Below are positions 46,414-59,500 of a stretch of DNA of 64,000 nucleotides, one piece after another. This DNA is from Microbotryum silenes-acaulis (Eukaryota; Basidiomycota; Microbotryomycetes; Microbotryales; Microbotryaceae), in contig QPFY01000009.1 in NCBI GenBank assembly GCA_003665825.1, positions 1,116,001 to 1,180,000 of the forward strand, read 5' to 3'. The translations under genes were made by a program, and so were the position numbers. Each line of letters opens with the position of its first letter. The first letter of the stretch is position 1. The notes beneath the pieces were generated by a model. It was not told the DNA's origin. It was given only the letters and a program-made list of their open reading frames with translations, and searched no databases.

Positions 46414-48939
46414 CTTACGTCATGTTACCCGGACGAGCGCCTAATCAGCACGAGCGCACATGCCGAGCAAAGGTTTGCCGCCCTTCGGAGCGTGCCCGGC
46501 CTGCGAGATGCCGCCGGCAGAACCTCTACAAGCCGCACAAATGCCACCGCGGAAACAAGGAGCTCAACTTCAGCAAAAAGGAAGTCTGACAACGAAGCAG
46601 CGAGCCAGCCAGCAAAGCAAGGAAGGCTTGTTTGAAGCCTGGAGCCACGCGCAACACCAGCCGAAGCGACGCCGCAACACCTCGGGCAGACATAAAAAGT
46701 ACGCCTCAACAGGCGCGCGCGCAGCGCCCTCCCACGCGTCTTCCAAGCCACAATCTCGGCGGGTTGCAACCTTGCTACCCCAGGTAGCAGATTAGGCCCA
46801 GGTTGCGCCCAACTCTCTGCTTCGAGTCGATTCTGTGTACACACAACACTCTCACAGCTGCTAGATTGATAAGGAAAGTGCGTAGTAGATGCATTCCTTC
46901 CTTCATCTTTTTCTCGCATCTTTCGGGTGCCGTCAGAGTCACATGTCCGAAGCGGTCGCGCGGGATTTCGGTCCCCGAGATCGAAGGGTCCGAGCACACG
47001 CGTTGGCGGCGGTCGGCTACGCGCGCCGAGGCCTAGCGCAACACGCGAGGGACCTTCCACTTGACTTGCCGCCTCACCTCGTTGCTTCCGCTACAGCTCA
47101 TTGCAGCGTCGCCATCGACTGTACAGGCCCCACGGCTCGCGTTCGCCCTCTTGTTCATGCACTTGACTCGGCGTCGCCATGCCGCCGAAGAGAAGATACA
47201 AGTCCAAACCGTCAGTCTACAAATTGCAGGTCACCTTCTGTGCCTCCGAGTCGCGGTGTGCTACGGACGTCGAACGCTTGGCCCAACTAGGGTTCATCTC
47301 TTCGACCGCTTCAATGCCGATGACCGCCTTCTCATTTCGACTGGTCGAGCAGGCCCACGCGAGCTGGAAGGTCAGCCCCCGCGCTCTCACCGGCTATGCG
47401 GACGGCCTCAAAGAGTATTACTCCCGCTGTGGGTGGGGTCGGGGTCACTATACGGGACATCCTTGGGTGAGTTTGGACGCCGCCATCGTTTCAGGGGCAC
47501 ATGCTTAAAGCCTGCCTTCCGCGCATGCAGGACAAAGACCTTCGGAAGCAACGCGATCGACGAGTACCGCGCTCTCGAAACATGCGAGAAGGACAGCGGG
47601 GACCTTCTCGTAGGCACTGTCGATTCGTTCAAACAAGTGACCCGCGTGCTTCGGGCCAACGTGACTTAATCAACCTTGTCACGACGTCACATTGGATTAC
47701 GTGCTTGCATACGACGGCAACTTTCAGCAAACGCGTGAGAAAAACTCGAAGCACGACGTCCAAGGAATCGTTCCGGACAATATCTTGGCTGAGGAAGAGG
47801 TTCAGGCGATGAAGGCCGAGGTGGAAGCTTCGGTGCGGCCGACCAAAAAGGTGAGTAATGCCGCTGCATTTGCCTTAATGGGATCGCTTACCTCTACACC
47901 CACCCACCCTCGTAGGCGTGCACAGAGTCGTGGAAGGCTGCCGACGACGGAGCTGGCTCAACCTCGTCACGAGTAGTAAATGCGCCTATACTTTCCTATC
48001 ATTTGTCACCAGAGGCAGCTCCTGCCAAAGCTTTTCAAGCGACTGGAGTTCGCCACGAGCGTCTTCCATGCATACGCCCATATCTGGTCCTGCCAAGTCG
48101 AGTTCAACCCCCGCCTCATTCCAAACTTCGATGGAGAGGGCTGTGAGCGATTGTGGAGCGGGCTACGGTCGCTCATTCCGAAGGATCGAGTCGGTGAGGA
48201 GAAGGCGCGGATCGGCGCCGAGGTGCGGCAAGCTTTGGCTTGGATCGAAGATGAAAAGACTCGTATCACTAGTTGCCAAACACTTTGGACTAACGTGTCG
48301 GGTAAGTTTTCGATACAGCGTGCTCCATATCACCTCTTATGTCGCCCTGACATCTTTCAAACCATCCCAACAGATACCCTTCCTGAATTGATCGACCCAG
48401 CTGATGCCAAGTCCATATTCGGCACTGAAGATGTTGAAGAGATCCGAGACCGCGCGCTCATTATACTGGATCGCCGGATGGAGCTTCTTCAGCTGCGCGA
48501 ATGCTCTTGGTCCCAGAACGACCATTTCTTCGATATTTGGCTCGACACTTGCGGGCAGTCAGAGGGCGATTCCGAGCCCATGCCTCCTGCACTGTCAAAA
48601 TTTCGTGGTTTACATCAACGATTGAAAGCGACGGGAAGAAGTGTCAAGAAGGCGAAACATCACCAGCTACCTGCACATAATCGATCGGGAACACGCGGTC
48701 CTATGGAGACATCTGGCCTCGACGACTCGGCGCGGCCTCCACCGCTGGCCCGTGACGTTCAGCAAGTGCGGGTCATTCAGGCGCAGATGGATATGAGCGA
48801 CGAGGCTCAACTCGCAAAGGAGGTGGGGCCTTTCTCCGCATAACTCCTCGAGCAGGACGGTGAGATGGGCAGCTCTTCGGATGAAAGCTACGGCGATGAC
48901 TTTGCTGGTCAGGAAGACGAATACTTCTCGGGCGTTTAG
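46231..48939 (+). pseudogene. Dead KDZ-type transposase (Kyakuja-Dileera-Zisupton), internally deleted
   Basis: Separate blocks match the KDZ order. A Ser/Ala/Lys-rich segment lies near 46420-46635. A CxC-like block at 47179-47474 has LAQLGFISSTASMPMTAFSFRLVE and ALTGYADGLKEYY. The first catalytic region, 47686-47850, has LDYVLAYDGNFQQ and ends at a GTGAGT donor. After a CGTAG acceptor, CTESWKAADD and GSTSSR follow. The frame then shifts and resumes at VFHAYAHIWSCQVEFNPR and DGEGCERLWSGLRSLIP (catalytic Glu), then an AEV/ALAWIEDE coiled part. The part between STSSR and HAYAH, which should hold the middle catalytic Asp, is missing. A TAA at 48841 interrupts the frame; 31 more sense codons with an acidic tail run to TAG at 48937. 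One plausible intron is near 48302-48371. Confidence 0.68.
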
Positions 48940-50397
48940 ACCAGCTTCTGATTTAGATGAATTAGTGGAGCAACTTAATGTTGAAACAATGGACATGGTG
49001 TTTGCAAACTAAAGTTGTCTCAATTGCGGTGGGTGAGAGTGATATCACCGTCTCATAGAGAGAAATATTGTCAGACCTAATCCCTGGGCTGCGCCTGCCT
49101 TACTCCTGCCGGGTGACTTGCCGGGTGACTTTTCAATCAAAGCGCATGCAACTGCTCGAGTACCTAGAATGTCTACCACGTGAAAATAGGTGAGTGGGTT
49201 TGATCAATATAGAGAATGTATCTCCTACCCTCGGACAGGGTTGAATAGCAAAGTTGGCATGTGCGTGCAAGCCCTTCTTCCGAACAAGATGGCTCGGCGG
49301 CTCTCTCTCTCTGAGGATTCCTGCTCGAAGGATTCGACTTCCTGCCATGGCGCGGCCAAAGACCCTTTGCACCGATCTCGATCCCTGCTACTGAGACTTG
49401 CGCCTGTTTTAAGAAGAGCTTGGTGTCAAGATCTCAAGATCAAGTCTAGTCTATGCTCGACGGGGGCAGAAGTGCTGACAATTCATTTTAGTGCGGCGAA
49501 TGCAAGAATTCTCTCTGCTTTGAGCACTCACCATGTGGCCTGAGGATTGGCGGCCTACCTCATTGATGAGAGGGAATGTTTATCAAGTAAAAGGTAGGTA
49601 TGAGCGGCCATCGATCATGTCTCGGAGTCAATTGAGGTTTTCGCTGCAAGAGCCTGTTACAAGCCTAAGCCTTCCATGTTTTCACCGAACCTACTATCGA
49701 GTTCGACCCACCTTTCATCAAGCACGTACTTTGTCGCTACTTCGCTACTTACGACTGATTACCTACGTGTTCCGCTCCGCTTGCGCGTTCAGGGGCTCAG
49801 ATCAGTTCGCCTTCTTCTGGGAGCGCGCGCCGCTTGAAGTCAGCCGGCCGGGGGTCGTCACCGTGGCCCAGCAGCTCTGATTGGCACTTTGGCGAAGACC
49901 GAGCCCGGCCAGATGCAACCCTTGCCCGTTCACTTTAGTGCTAATAGATAATAAAAAGATGCTAACATACACTGCAATTAGTGGAAGCGCGTTGCGAATT
50001 CTGTTCATTCATTCTTTGCTCAAAGAGTCACTTCCGGAAAGCAGACGCTCCGGAGCACTCCAATCTCACTGGGCAATTCAACTCTACATAATACTTCGAA
50101 AACAACCCAGAACAAGAAGGATAATGTTTGTGAGCAGGATTACGTCACTGGCACATCCCACGTCAACAAGGAGAGGTCGGCGGTCTCGAGCGGCCCAGGG
50201 AGGCACGAAGGGCAACGAACAATCGCCCTCTCCGCCTCTAGTCACCAAGAGCCGGATGCATATGAAGCATAACTATGAAATAACTATTGTGGTGGCCTGT
50301 GTTGTCCAACGAATTCTGGCCCTTCAACAGCCAAGATCTCCGCACCGCATGCGCGTCGACGAGTCTGGCTGGCGCTGAGAGCTCGGCCATCGTCACC
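48940..50397. other. Intergenic, probably transposon flank
   Basis: About 1.5 kb beyond the KDZ remnant. TATCAAGTAAAA occurs at 45619 and again, in the same direction, near 49578, but no boundary of the element could be fixed. No gene supported. Confidence 0.3.
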
Positions 50398-50930
50398 TCA
50401 CTCGCTGTCCTCGTCGGAGCTCGTGTTCCGAGTCCGCCGGTCAGCATCGCTGTCGCCGCCTTCATCGCCGTCGGCCATTTCCTGGCCTGCACTTGACCCG
50501 ATTACCTCTTCCTCCAGCCTGAAGCTCAGCTCGCCTGCACGCAGCAATGGGATCCAACAACTTAAGCTTGCCACTCGGGCTTCGGAAATCCGCTTTGCGA
50601 AGGAGCGCGCCGCGCTGAACAATGATTCTGGCGTTGTCCCTGAGGGCCTTTACGTCATAGACGGTCTTGGGCGATTGGATCTTCTCGCCGTCCAGCACGG
50701 AGCGTCGGCGCAGCGCGGACTCTGAAGACAGCGAGCCGGGTCAAAATTAGGCACCGTGTATGGAAGAGTAGGCAGGCTGCACTTCTTGTACTCACGGAAC
50801 AGTTCCTTGAGGATGATGCTGTATCATTGGCATTTGGTCTCAACGTTCTTGTCGGCCACGGGTGCGTTCCAAGCTGTGCGCAGATATTCGGTGACCGATA
50901 GGGACTGAAAGGCATGAATTGCACAGTTAG
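50398..50930 (-). pseudogene. Broken gene fragment with an acidic tail
   Basis: Read leftward, a short segment (SVTEYLRTAWNAPVADKN) ends in a stop, then IILKELFR may join over a GTGAGT intron to SALRRRSVLDGEKIQSPKTV and VYDVKALRDNARIIVQRGAL. The frame then shifts to RLEEEVIGSSAG and an acidic end (DEGGDSDADRRT...SSDEDSE) at 50398. The pieces look protein-coding but lie in different frames. Family not recognised; it may belong to the mobile island. Confidence 0.35.
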
Positions 50931-51683
50931 CGAGATAATAATACGATGGTTTCGTCTTAGGGCCGTATGGAACGCTCAAAGCGGCCTGTCCCACTCAGAC
51001 CACCCTCTCACGCGGAAGGCTGAAGACGAAGAAATCTGGCGAAGCAGCCTGGAAGCCGGTTTCGAACGTGGCAGCCAGAGGTCATAGCAATTGCGCTGGT
51101 ATCGCGCGGCAGGGCAATAGTACCACGCTTATGGCGCTCTCCAACCAGGGACTAAACCGTCGCTGGCCCATTTGAGGCACCGCGCGAGGAGAACTGGTAG
51201 GCCAAAAGAGAAGCTTGTGAGCGTGTTCGAACACTGCGCTAAGGTTGACGGTGGATGAGGTACAGCAGGGTCTGGACGGTGACTCGCCTACAATCTTCGG
51301 CTTCGAGGAACTTCATGAACATCGAAGTTCTTCAGTATCGATGTGCTGCGGTGACGCGGCCGATGTGAGCTCGGAGTCGCCGCTACGAGGTTGTGAGAGA
51401 ATTCTCATATGACCAGCCGGGGAGGCATGCGCGCGCAGCAGCATTGTGAGCGCTGCCCCCTTCGGACTTGCCTTTGCAATCGGAGCAATCTTGTATTTCA
51501 AGAGCTTAGTTGGATTACGTACGGAAATTTAGCAACGCGTGGTCACAGAGGCGTCAAGTTAATCAAACGAGGACGAGCACTCTAGCTCACTGCGGTGAGA
51601 CCGGCGTATATAATTGGGTGCGCAATGTAAACGAAATACTCAAGATACAAAAAAAAGTAGGTCAAAATCTGCCATTCTCGTTC
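50931..51683. other. Intergenic, no gene supported
   Basis: About 750 bp at the 3' side of the zinc-cluster gene. Nothing distinct seen. Confidence 0.3.
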
Positions 51684-54600
51684 TCAGAACGGGTACATGT
51701 TGGGTTGAGGTGTCGTGCCCGTGTTCGAACTTGGCCTGCTAGACGATCCGGCGCCAATGCCGTCGAGGTCGTTGCCCCAGCCCCAACCCCCCGACTCGGT
51801 CCACATCGGGTCAAAGCCATCCAGAACATTCGTCAAAGCCATATCGATGTTGATTGAACCGGGTTGCTTGCCGCTGGGTAAGTTCGCCAAAGAGCCCGCC
51901 GATCGACCTGGGCCGAGAGCTGCGTACGTCTCGAGAACTTGGTTGCCCGAAGCGGGCATCGCAGCGGGAGGGTAACGGCGTTGGCTTCGGTCTGCACTCG
52001 ATGAGTCAAGTGAAGTAGGCCAGCGTGGACCTTGTTGTTGAGGCGAAGTCGCGTAAGCGCCTGCCATGCGACCATCTGCCCCCGGCATCGACTGAGCGCC
52101 GAGATTGTAGTGTCCCATCGACTCTGGCACGGCGAGGCATCCGTTTTCCGTGGGCCTCAGAGGTTGAGGGGAGAGTGGTACACCCTTGATGCCCAATTCG
52201 AGTAGCGTCCGAAGCACGTGAGCTTGAGCGCGCGCGGGGTGATGAGGGTTCAATGCTATCGAGTCGAGGAAGGAGGCGCCGAGCTCGAGCAGTCGCGGCA
52301 ATTTTTGGGAATATCGCCATGGGACTTGGACAGAAGGATTGCGAGAAAGCTCCAAGTTGGGAGTCAGAATGCCCTATATAGAACCAGTGATTAGCACGAG
52401 TCCAGTCGCGCGGCCAATGCATCTTAGCTGACGACTTACCTCGTTAACGAGCTTGCACAAGAAAACCGCCGGGAAGATGTACGCGACACAGGTGATGGCT
52501 ACAGTAAGATACTATTCATCAGTTACGATGCGTGGAGAGAAGGAAGATCGCGCGGGTGACCTACCGTCCATTCCCCACTTCGACATCTCAACGATCGACT
52601 GATCCAATGTAAGTTTGCTCCACCCATCGGCTCTTTCAGCGCCTCCCCACTGCACTGTTCTCCAAGCTCCAACGACCCGGCTTTCCTCGCACAGCGTAAA
52701 CAAAAGACCCTCGGCGGCTCGAACGCAGCGTTCCAAGCCATCGTGCTCGCATTGTGTCAACCCTCTCGGCTCGATTCGAGCTCGCTTTGCTTTCGGTCCG
52801 CCTGGCCCACCCCCACTCCCACCCATCAATCCCGGTTCCTGCTTGAGGTCCGGGAAGGCACCATCCGTCGAGTCGGTCGAAGAAAAGCGCTTTTCCTTCC
52901 AGGAAACGTAAGCCGCCGCGTTGAACTGTAGCGTGATGAACCACGCAAAGGGGCACATTACACTCATTGCCAAAGGGTCGACAGCGAGCTGTTGCTGCAG
53001 CATGGGCAGCCAGAACTCCTCCCACGCGGCCATGCCGGTGTTGTAACGGTCCAAATCGACTTGGGCGATGCGACGGGTTCGTTCGTACGAAAAGGAGCGT
53101 AGGATGGGTCGCGCGACCTCGAACATCTCGACCGAAGCAGCTAGACGGACATCGTAAGGCTGAAGTTGAAGTGACGAAAACAGGCGAGTCGTCGTCAGCG
53201 CGGCCGCTCCTTCCATATTGCACCTTCGACCCGACTGCACGTTCCCGTGAACGTCGTTTGACAAGAGCCAGTAGTATAAACGCAAGTCTCGCAGCAACCG
53301 CTTGGGGATCGCTATCCCTGACGCGCTTGCGGAGTAGGCCCGCGAGAACCTTGACAAGGAGCTGGCGAGATCAAGCCTCTCGGCCGACCGAGCGAGAATG
53401 CCCTGTAGCATCCAAGAAGCGAGGCCGTTGACTTTGCTGGCCCGCATCGATTCGGCGACGTCCTTGCCTTCGGCCCGTCGGGTCGAAAACTGCGTCGGCT
53501 TGTACAGATTCAACAGGTCCATTGCTCGCAAAAAGTCGGTTGTCAACTCGTGTGGTTGCGGGTTGAGAATCTGGGGTGCGAGGATGGCGTTGACGTAGCT
53601 GACCAAGGTTGTGTGCAGCGCTGAAGGGAAGGGCGATGAGAACGAAGTGGCGAGGCAAAGGATTGTATGGAAGAGCAGCGACGACCGTAATCGCACGCCC
53701 ATCGCGTCGCGGTCCTCGTCCAGCGAGAGCATCATGACCCAGGGGTGGATCGAGCAGAAGAAGAAGTCAAACAGTTCCTGACACTCGTGTTGGGTCAACG
53801 TGCCCCGGTTGACCACGTCGGGCGCCCCGTAGTCGTCCAATCCACCCTCGGCGATACCGCCGTCGCCGGCTCTGGCCTGCACTTTGCCCACGATCATGTC
53901 GATGCTGTCGTTGATCTCATGTATCGGGTTGGCCTTCTCCTTGTCGAGCTCATCTGCCGTAGCGAGCCCGTCGGACGACGCTGGCGAGACAGATCTCCGG
54001 GAGGGTGATCGCGAATCGGTCGCATTCATCGGCGAGTCGCCCTCCGCGGTGTAGGTGGACGTGATGTTGAGCGCGGCCTCGATGTTTCGTAGTCGCGCGG
54101 CGATCTCGTCGAACTTTTTGATCGCGACAGGGGCCGAGCCATCGAGTACTCCCGAGCCTGAGGTGATGGTTGTTGCTACAACCCCGGCGCTGGGAGGGAA
54201 CTTGCATTCGAGGCCATAGCTGCCAACGAAGGAGATGCAGGCCAGCGTCAGAGAGTTGGCGCGCGCGCGGTGACCGTAAACCCTGCCGAGACAGGCGAGT
54301 CAAACCTGGGACAGGACGTGACTCACAGTTCGCACCTGCGACACGGCACTGTGTGGTTCGCAATCAAGAGAGGAGACGCGGGGTCAATTTCGCGGTCTCT
54401 GCGGATGAACTGAGACCGGCTAGTGCCAGGGGCCGAGCTAGCCGAAAAGGCGGATTGCTCCGACAAGTCCGTGCCGACACTTGCAGCGAAGTGGCTTCGG
54501 AACGGGCGCCACTGCGTTGGCAGGCGGGGCTAAGCGCCCATTTGAGGCAGACACGGTCGACGCATTCACGCGCCAAAGGCACCGCTCACCACGTGAAGGT

Positions 54601-55149
54601 CCATCGCATTTTTGTTTGGTGCTCTTGCAAGCCAGACCTAGAAAAGCAAGAGTGGAAGGGTGAGCTTGAGTCTGATCGCGCGCTGCTGTTGGCACATCAC
54701 ATCATTACAGGGCCTCGCGTAGGCCAAGCGTGAGGACCACGGTCCAGTCTGGAACTCTCACAAGCGAGCCTCGATCTCGTCTTCTTGTCACCCTTGTCCT
54801 TCTTATTGTTGGAAGCCGAAGCCTTGTTTGGTGCTTGGGCTTTGCACGGTGTTCGCCTCTGACCGGCGCCGGAATGGGTTGACGGGGCGCCTACGGGGTG
54901 CGACGTCGACGTCGATGGACCCGAGAGGGGTACCGCAGGTGGGGGGGCAGACTGCCCGCCGCCGTCGCCGGTGCTGGTGTTGCCGTGCGCCGCTGACGTC
55001 GAGGCCGTCGCTGCGGCGGATGGCACGGATGAGTTGGACGGCAATGTCACGCCAAACATGCCTGTGTTGGCAGCCGCCATAGCAGCGGCGTGCTGCAGGT
55101 GCTGCGCCGGCGTCGTCATCGCTACCAAGTGAGCGTAAGGGGCGAGCAA
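51684..55149 (-). CDS. Zn2Cys6 fungal transcription factor
   Basis: Six exons (54762-55149, 54590-54637, 54328-54349, 52565-54219, 52440-52498, 51684-52373) encode 953 residues. The binuclear cluster, about residues 129-158, is put together from four exons: CLACKSTKQKC, then PSRVPCRRCEL from a 22-nt exon, then YGLECKFPP. The spacing CX2CX6C...CX2CX6C is exact, which confirms these splices. The N-terminus is Ala/Ser/Thr/Gly-rich with a basic KKDKGDKKTRSR stretch before the cluster. After a linker and a coiled segment (FDEIAARLRNIEAALN) comes the middle homology region (fungal-specific factor domain), with LFDFFFCSIHPWVMMLSLDE and SLLFHTILCLATSFSSPF. The C-terminus is Gly/Ser/Pro-rich and may be an activation domain. 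Nuclear DNA-binding regulator; targets cannot be read. Start could be MLAPYAHLVA or the downstream MTTPAQHLQH. Confidence 0.88.
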
Positions 55150-56585
55150 GGCAAGCGTGAGCGTGAAGTGGTTGGTGCGGGCAACTGAACCTCGATCGAA
55201 ACGGCAGTGCGGGCTATTAAACCCCGATCGAAACAGCAGCTGAGTGCGGCGCTAGAGAACGCCGACTTGTCGAGCTACATCTCCTCTTCTTCCACTCGAT
55301 CTGTAAGCTCTCTCGCCGCCGCCGATTCTCGGCGGATCCTTTGGAACCGATCACCGAAACACCGAAACGGCACTCGAGGAGCTCCGGGCGTCTATTCAGG
55401 AGTCCAAGGGTCGCCTTGTGTCTCTGTAAATCACCCAAGGGGGTTTTAGTAGGTATGATTCTGATTCAGGGTCGATGAGTCCCACAATACTGGAGCCAGT
55501 GTGCTTAACTGCATTCCCTCCGACTTTTCCAAAGGTTTCTAGGTGTTAATATGATTATACTGTCATTGAAATCTATCAAATAAATAAAAAGCTAGAGCTC
55601 GGTAGAAGCCGAGCAGTTGCGAGCAGAGCTGAAAGAGTCCGAATGGTGTCGACGGAATTTGAGGGTCGATAACAGTGAATTCGCTCGCACCCTTTATTCG
55701 GTGTGCTCGCGCTCACCTTCAAAAGCAGACCTACTCGGCGGTACGATTAGTGAACTCCGACGGCCGAGCCGCCCCGAGACGTGGAACACAGCGGCTAAGT
55801 TTTCGCACTCACACAATTGCAATTGCGTGCGTTCGATAATCCAGCCGGGAAACCCACCTGCTCGACCGTGTATGTCATCTTCACCTTGATGTCCCGAGTA
55901 GCCGAATTGCGGGAACTATCTTACCCGGTAGTTCGGCAAACATCAAGACTGTAGCCGGTAAAATTTGTTCTGCTCACTTTGCCCTTCGTTTCAAAAAAAA
56001 TCTCACCCCGATCGGTCGCACTGCCGTACAGTGAGCTCGTGCCCACTACCGACGTGCTTTCAATGAGAACTCAGAGATCGACATCACCGCTCCGGCCGCG
56101 CCGACTCTCAGGAGCTTCGAGAGTTCGGCAACGCCCGAGCCTCGCAAGTCATCAGCTCAATTCCACGAAATCCGATATTCTGACATTCAACACGCGGAGA
56201 GCGACGTACACTTCTGCGTGGCTGGACTAAACTGTTTCTCGATTGAGGTGAGCTCCATAGGCGTGAATGAAGGTGGTTTCCTCTGCGCTCGGGGATTCGG
56301 GACGCTTCGGTGCCGGTGCGATACTTTGTGGCACGGCTTGAGTACTACACAAATGACTCAACTGAAGTATCGAAACACTGGTGCCCAAGGGATCGCTGCA
56401 GGCACACCCAGGGCATGCGGCATGCTTGCGACATCCGATGCACTGGGCCAGCTCGATTCGAGGCTCAGGGTGATTAATGAGCGAGAGTTCTGGGTAATGA
56501 GGGCTCATTGGTGATGAAGGGAGTTCGATGATTGCAAAACGACGAGTGCGGGTAAATACAACAGGCTCAATGGCCATTCTTGACT
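55150..56585. other. Intergenic, promoter side of the zinc-cluster gene
   Basis: About 1.4 kb between the zinc-cluster gene start and the NTO1 stop. Near 55200-55230 the phrase CCCGATCGAAAC/CCTCGATCGAAAC is repeated. No gene supported. Confidence 0.35.
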
Positions 56586-59500
56586 CTACACTTTGGTCTT
56601 CTTTGTCGCAGGGCCCCTTGACGATTCTTCGTGATCAGCCTCATCCCTCTCGATGAGTGTTCGCTTCCTGCTTACGGTCGACGCTGACATTGACGTCGAT
56701 CGAGTGGTCCTCCTCTTCGTCTCGGGATCGGTCGGCCCCGCCGTGTCTTCATCCTCTGCAGCATCTTCTTCTCTCTCGCCATTTCGTAGTTCCTCCTTGG
56801 ACTTGCCGACCCGCGCCATCTTCCTCGCCTCCGCCGACCCCGACTTGATCGCCCTCGCCCACTTCAGCGCCTCCCCAATCTCTTCAGCAAGCTTGGCCGC
56901 CGTCGGATGCGCATTGCTCATCTTCCTCCTAAAGACCAACCTCAAACTTGCATCGTACGTCGCTAACATCGCGTCGAGCTCGTCGTTCGTACCGAGGAGC
57001 CTCAAGTCGTCCCTTTTGACCCATCTCGAGGTACGATACGGGTCAAAGAAGAGAATTGGAACGAGCTCGTCCGCTTCGGCATTCTTGGGGCGATGGCTCC
57101 GCATCTGCTCTCGCGTTTCGGGAGTAGTGAAAGGGTAGTCGAGGACCTCGGCAGGGAAGAAGGGGAATCCGGGCGATCTGGCCCAGACGAGATCACCTTC
57201 CTTTAGTTGCGTGTCGGCGGTGACGAGCGAGGAACGTTCGACACGTGCCAGATTCGTCTCCCATGCTTCAATACGAACCGCATCCTCTTTTTTCACCGCA
57301 GCTGGGTTGGGCACGGCGGGTAAGCCCTTGCTGGCCATTTCGACCTCGACGCGGCGAACAGTCGAGGCAATCGACAAGGTTCCATGGATCTTGGCGGGTG
57401 GTCTCGCCTTCTTCGCGGTCGCGCCTGTCGTGGTCGATTCTTTGGCCTGATCGTCGCCCTCCGCTGCTGCATCGTCTGTAGGTTCGGCGAGTGTCGGCGG
57501 TGCTTGCGGAGGCCCCGAGGCCTTCTTTGGTGTATCGAGTGAGGTCGACTCGAGCCCGGTCGACTTGGGAGGCTGCACCGGTGCGGGTGCAGTTGCGGGT
57601 TGCGGTGCGGGTTCGACTTCGGGCTCTTGAACCTCCTCAATCGGGATCTTGCGAGGTCTGCCTCTCTTCTTCGGAGGCGCGTCCGGGTCGGACTGCTCCT
57701 GCGCCTTTGTTTCGACTTCCTTCGCTCTACCCTTGCCTTTTACCGGCCCCTTATCATTCGTGTTCTCCTTCTCCTTTCCCCTTCCCTTCTCCTCAACATC
57801 AGATGCCGTATTCTGTCCACCCTTCCCCTTCTCAACGACAGCATTCTTGGCCTTCCTCGATGATCCTTCAGGTAGGACCCACCCCGAGTCGAACATCTTG
57901 AACGATCTCATATCATCAACGTCCTCGACTTCTCTCTCGAAATCACTTTCCGCATCCTCAGATTCCGCCGAGGACGAACCCTCGGACACCGCTGAGGATA
58001 AAACGGAGGACAATTCGCTCATCGTCGAATCTTCGGAGAAAAGTGGAAGCGGTGTCGTTGAACGAGCTTTACCGATCTCGCGCGTCACAGCTACAGTCAA
58101 AGTCGGCGTTGATGCAGCTTCGACGACGGGACGATCCGAGGCTGGCGTTTCCGCCGCGGGATCGGGCGGGTTAACATCCATAGCAACTATAGCGCTGGGT
58201 CCGGCCACGTCGCGAGCTTCTTCGACAACCGCCTCGGCGTTCGCAGGTTCGGTGGTAGTCGACTCGGTTGTCGTCTTGGTGATCGTCTCATCTTTGGCAC
58301 TGCTCTTCGGAGAATTCGACTTCGTAGGAGGAGCAGCCTTGGTAGACGACGCCGCCGCCGCCTTGTTTGGCGAGGTCGCTTTGATCGGTGAAGTCGCCCT
58401 CTTCCGAGCCAGAGCCTTCTTCAACGATACGGGAACAACGTCCTCCGTCGCCTGTGCGGGTATGGCTGCACTCAAAGTAGTTCGAGTCGAATGAGGTGTA
58501 GGTTCAGTCGAATGCGGGGCAGGATCGGGAAGTGCCGGAGTCTCCTCAATCACGACATCCTCCCTGGTGCTGGGACCCTTCGTCGCGGCGTTCGGTAACG
58601 GATCGACTTCGGCAACCGCTTCGGCTTCGACGGCGGCTGCGCCTGCGCTGTGATCATCGTTTGGCGTGGTTTTGGTCGCTAGTGTGGGAATGATCGACTG
58701 CGCTGCTGCGCTCGTTGTCGTCGAAATGATTACATCGTCTACCGCCTGCGTTGCAGTTGTCGTATCAGCCTCCTTGGTCGTAGCGCCTTCTCCCATCGCA
58801 TCCTTCCTCGTTTCCTTAACGGCTGGATCCGCTTCAGTCGGCAGCAGCTGCATAACGATGTCCGCTACCCCTTTACCCTCCTCTGACTTGGCCGGATCGA
58901 ATTCGAACAACGCATCAACAACCTCATCGGTCAAGACGAGGTCCAAATGCCTCCCCAAAATATTCTCATCACTCATCGGATCATCCAACCTCTTCAAATC
59001 TTCAACGAGCGACTTGGACACTTCCAACAACTTGGAAGCGGCGCGATGTACGGTCGTTTCCTTCTTATTGTACAAGAACGCGTTGTCAAAGATCAGGTGA
59101 AAATCGACGAGTAGCGATTCGGCACTGGGGTATTCGCGACGGGCTAGCTTGTCCGTCATTTGGGAAAAGTCCATCGGGTTCTTGACGATGTCGTAGTAAT
59201 CGGGCGCATCGCGGCGTGAGACGGGTTTGGCGAAGAATCGATGTTTGTCAAGTCTATAAAAGTGCCGCGAGATCGTATCAATTTTTATAGCTCTCCCCCC
59301 CCCCCCACACACCGTATTCCATCCTCTTGACTCACTCTGAGACCCTGCGAATGAAATCACCCATGACGACCTCCCTCGCAAAGACGTGTTGTTCCACAAA
59401 CCGACTCAAGAGTTGCGCGCGTTCGAGCTTCTTACGCTCACGTTTCTGAACGCGTTCGGTCAACATACGAACGTTCTCCAAATCCTCGCGTAAGAGTCGC

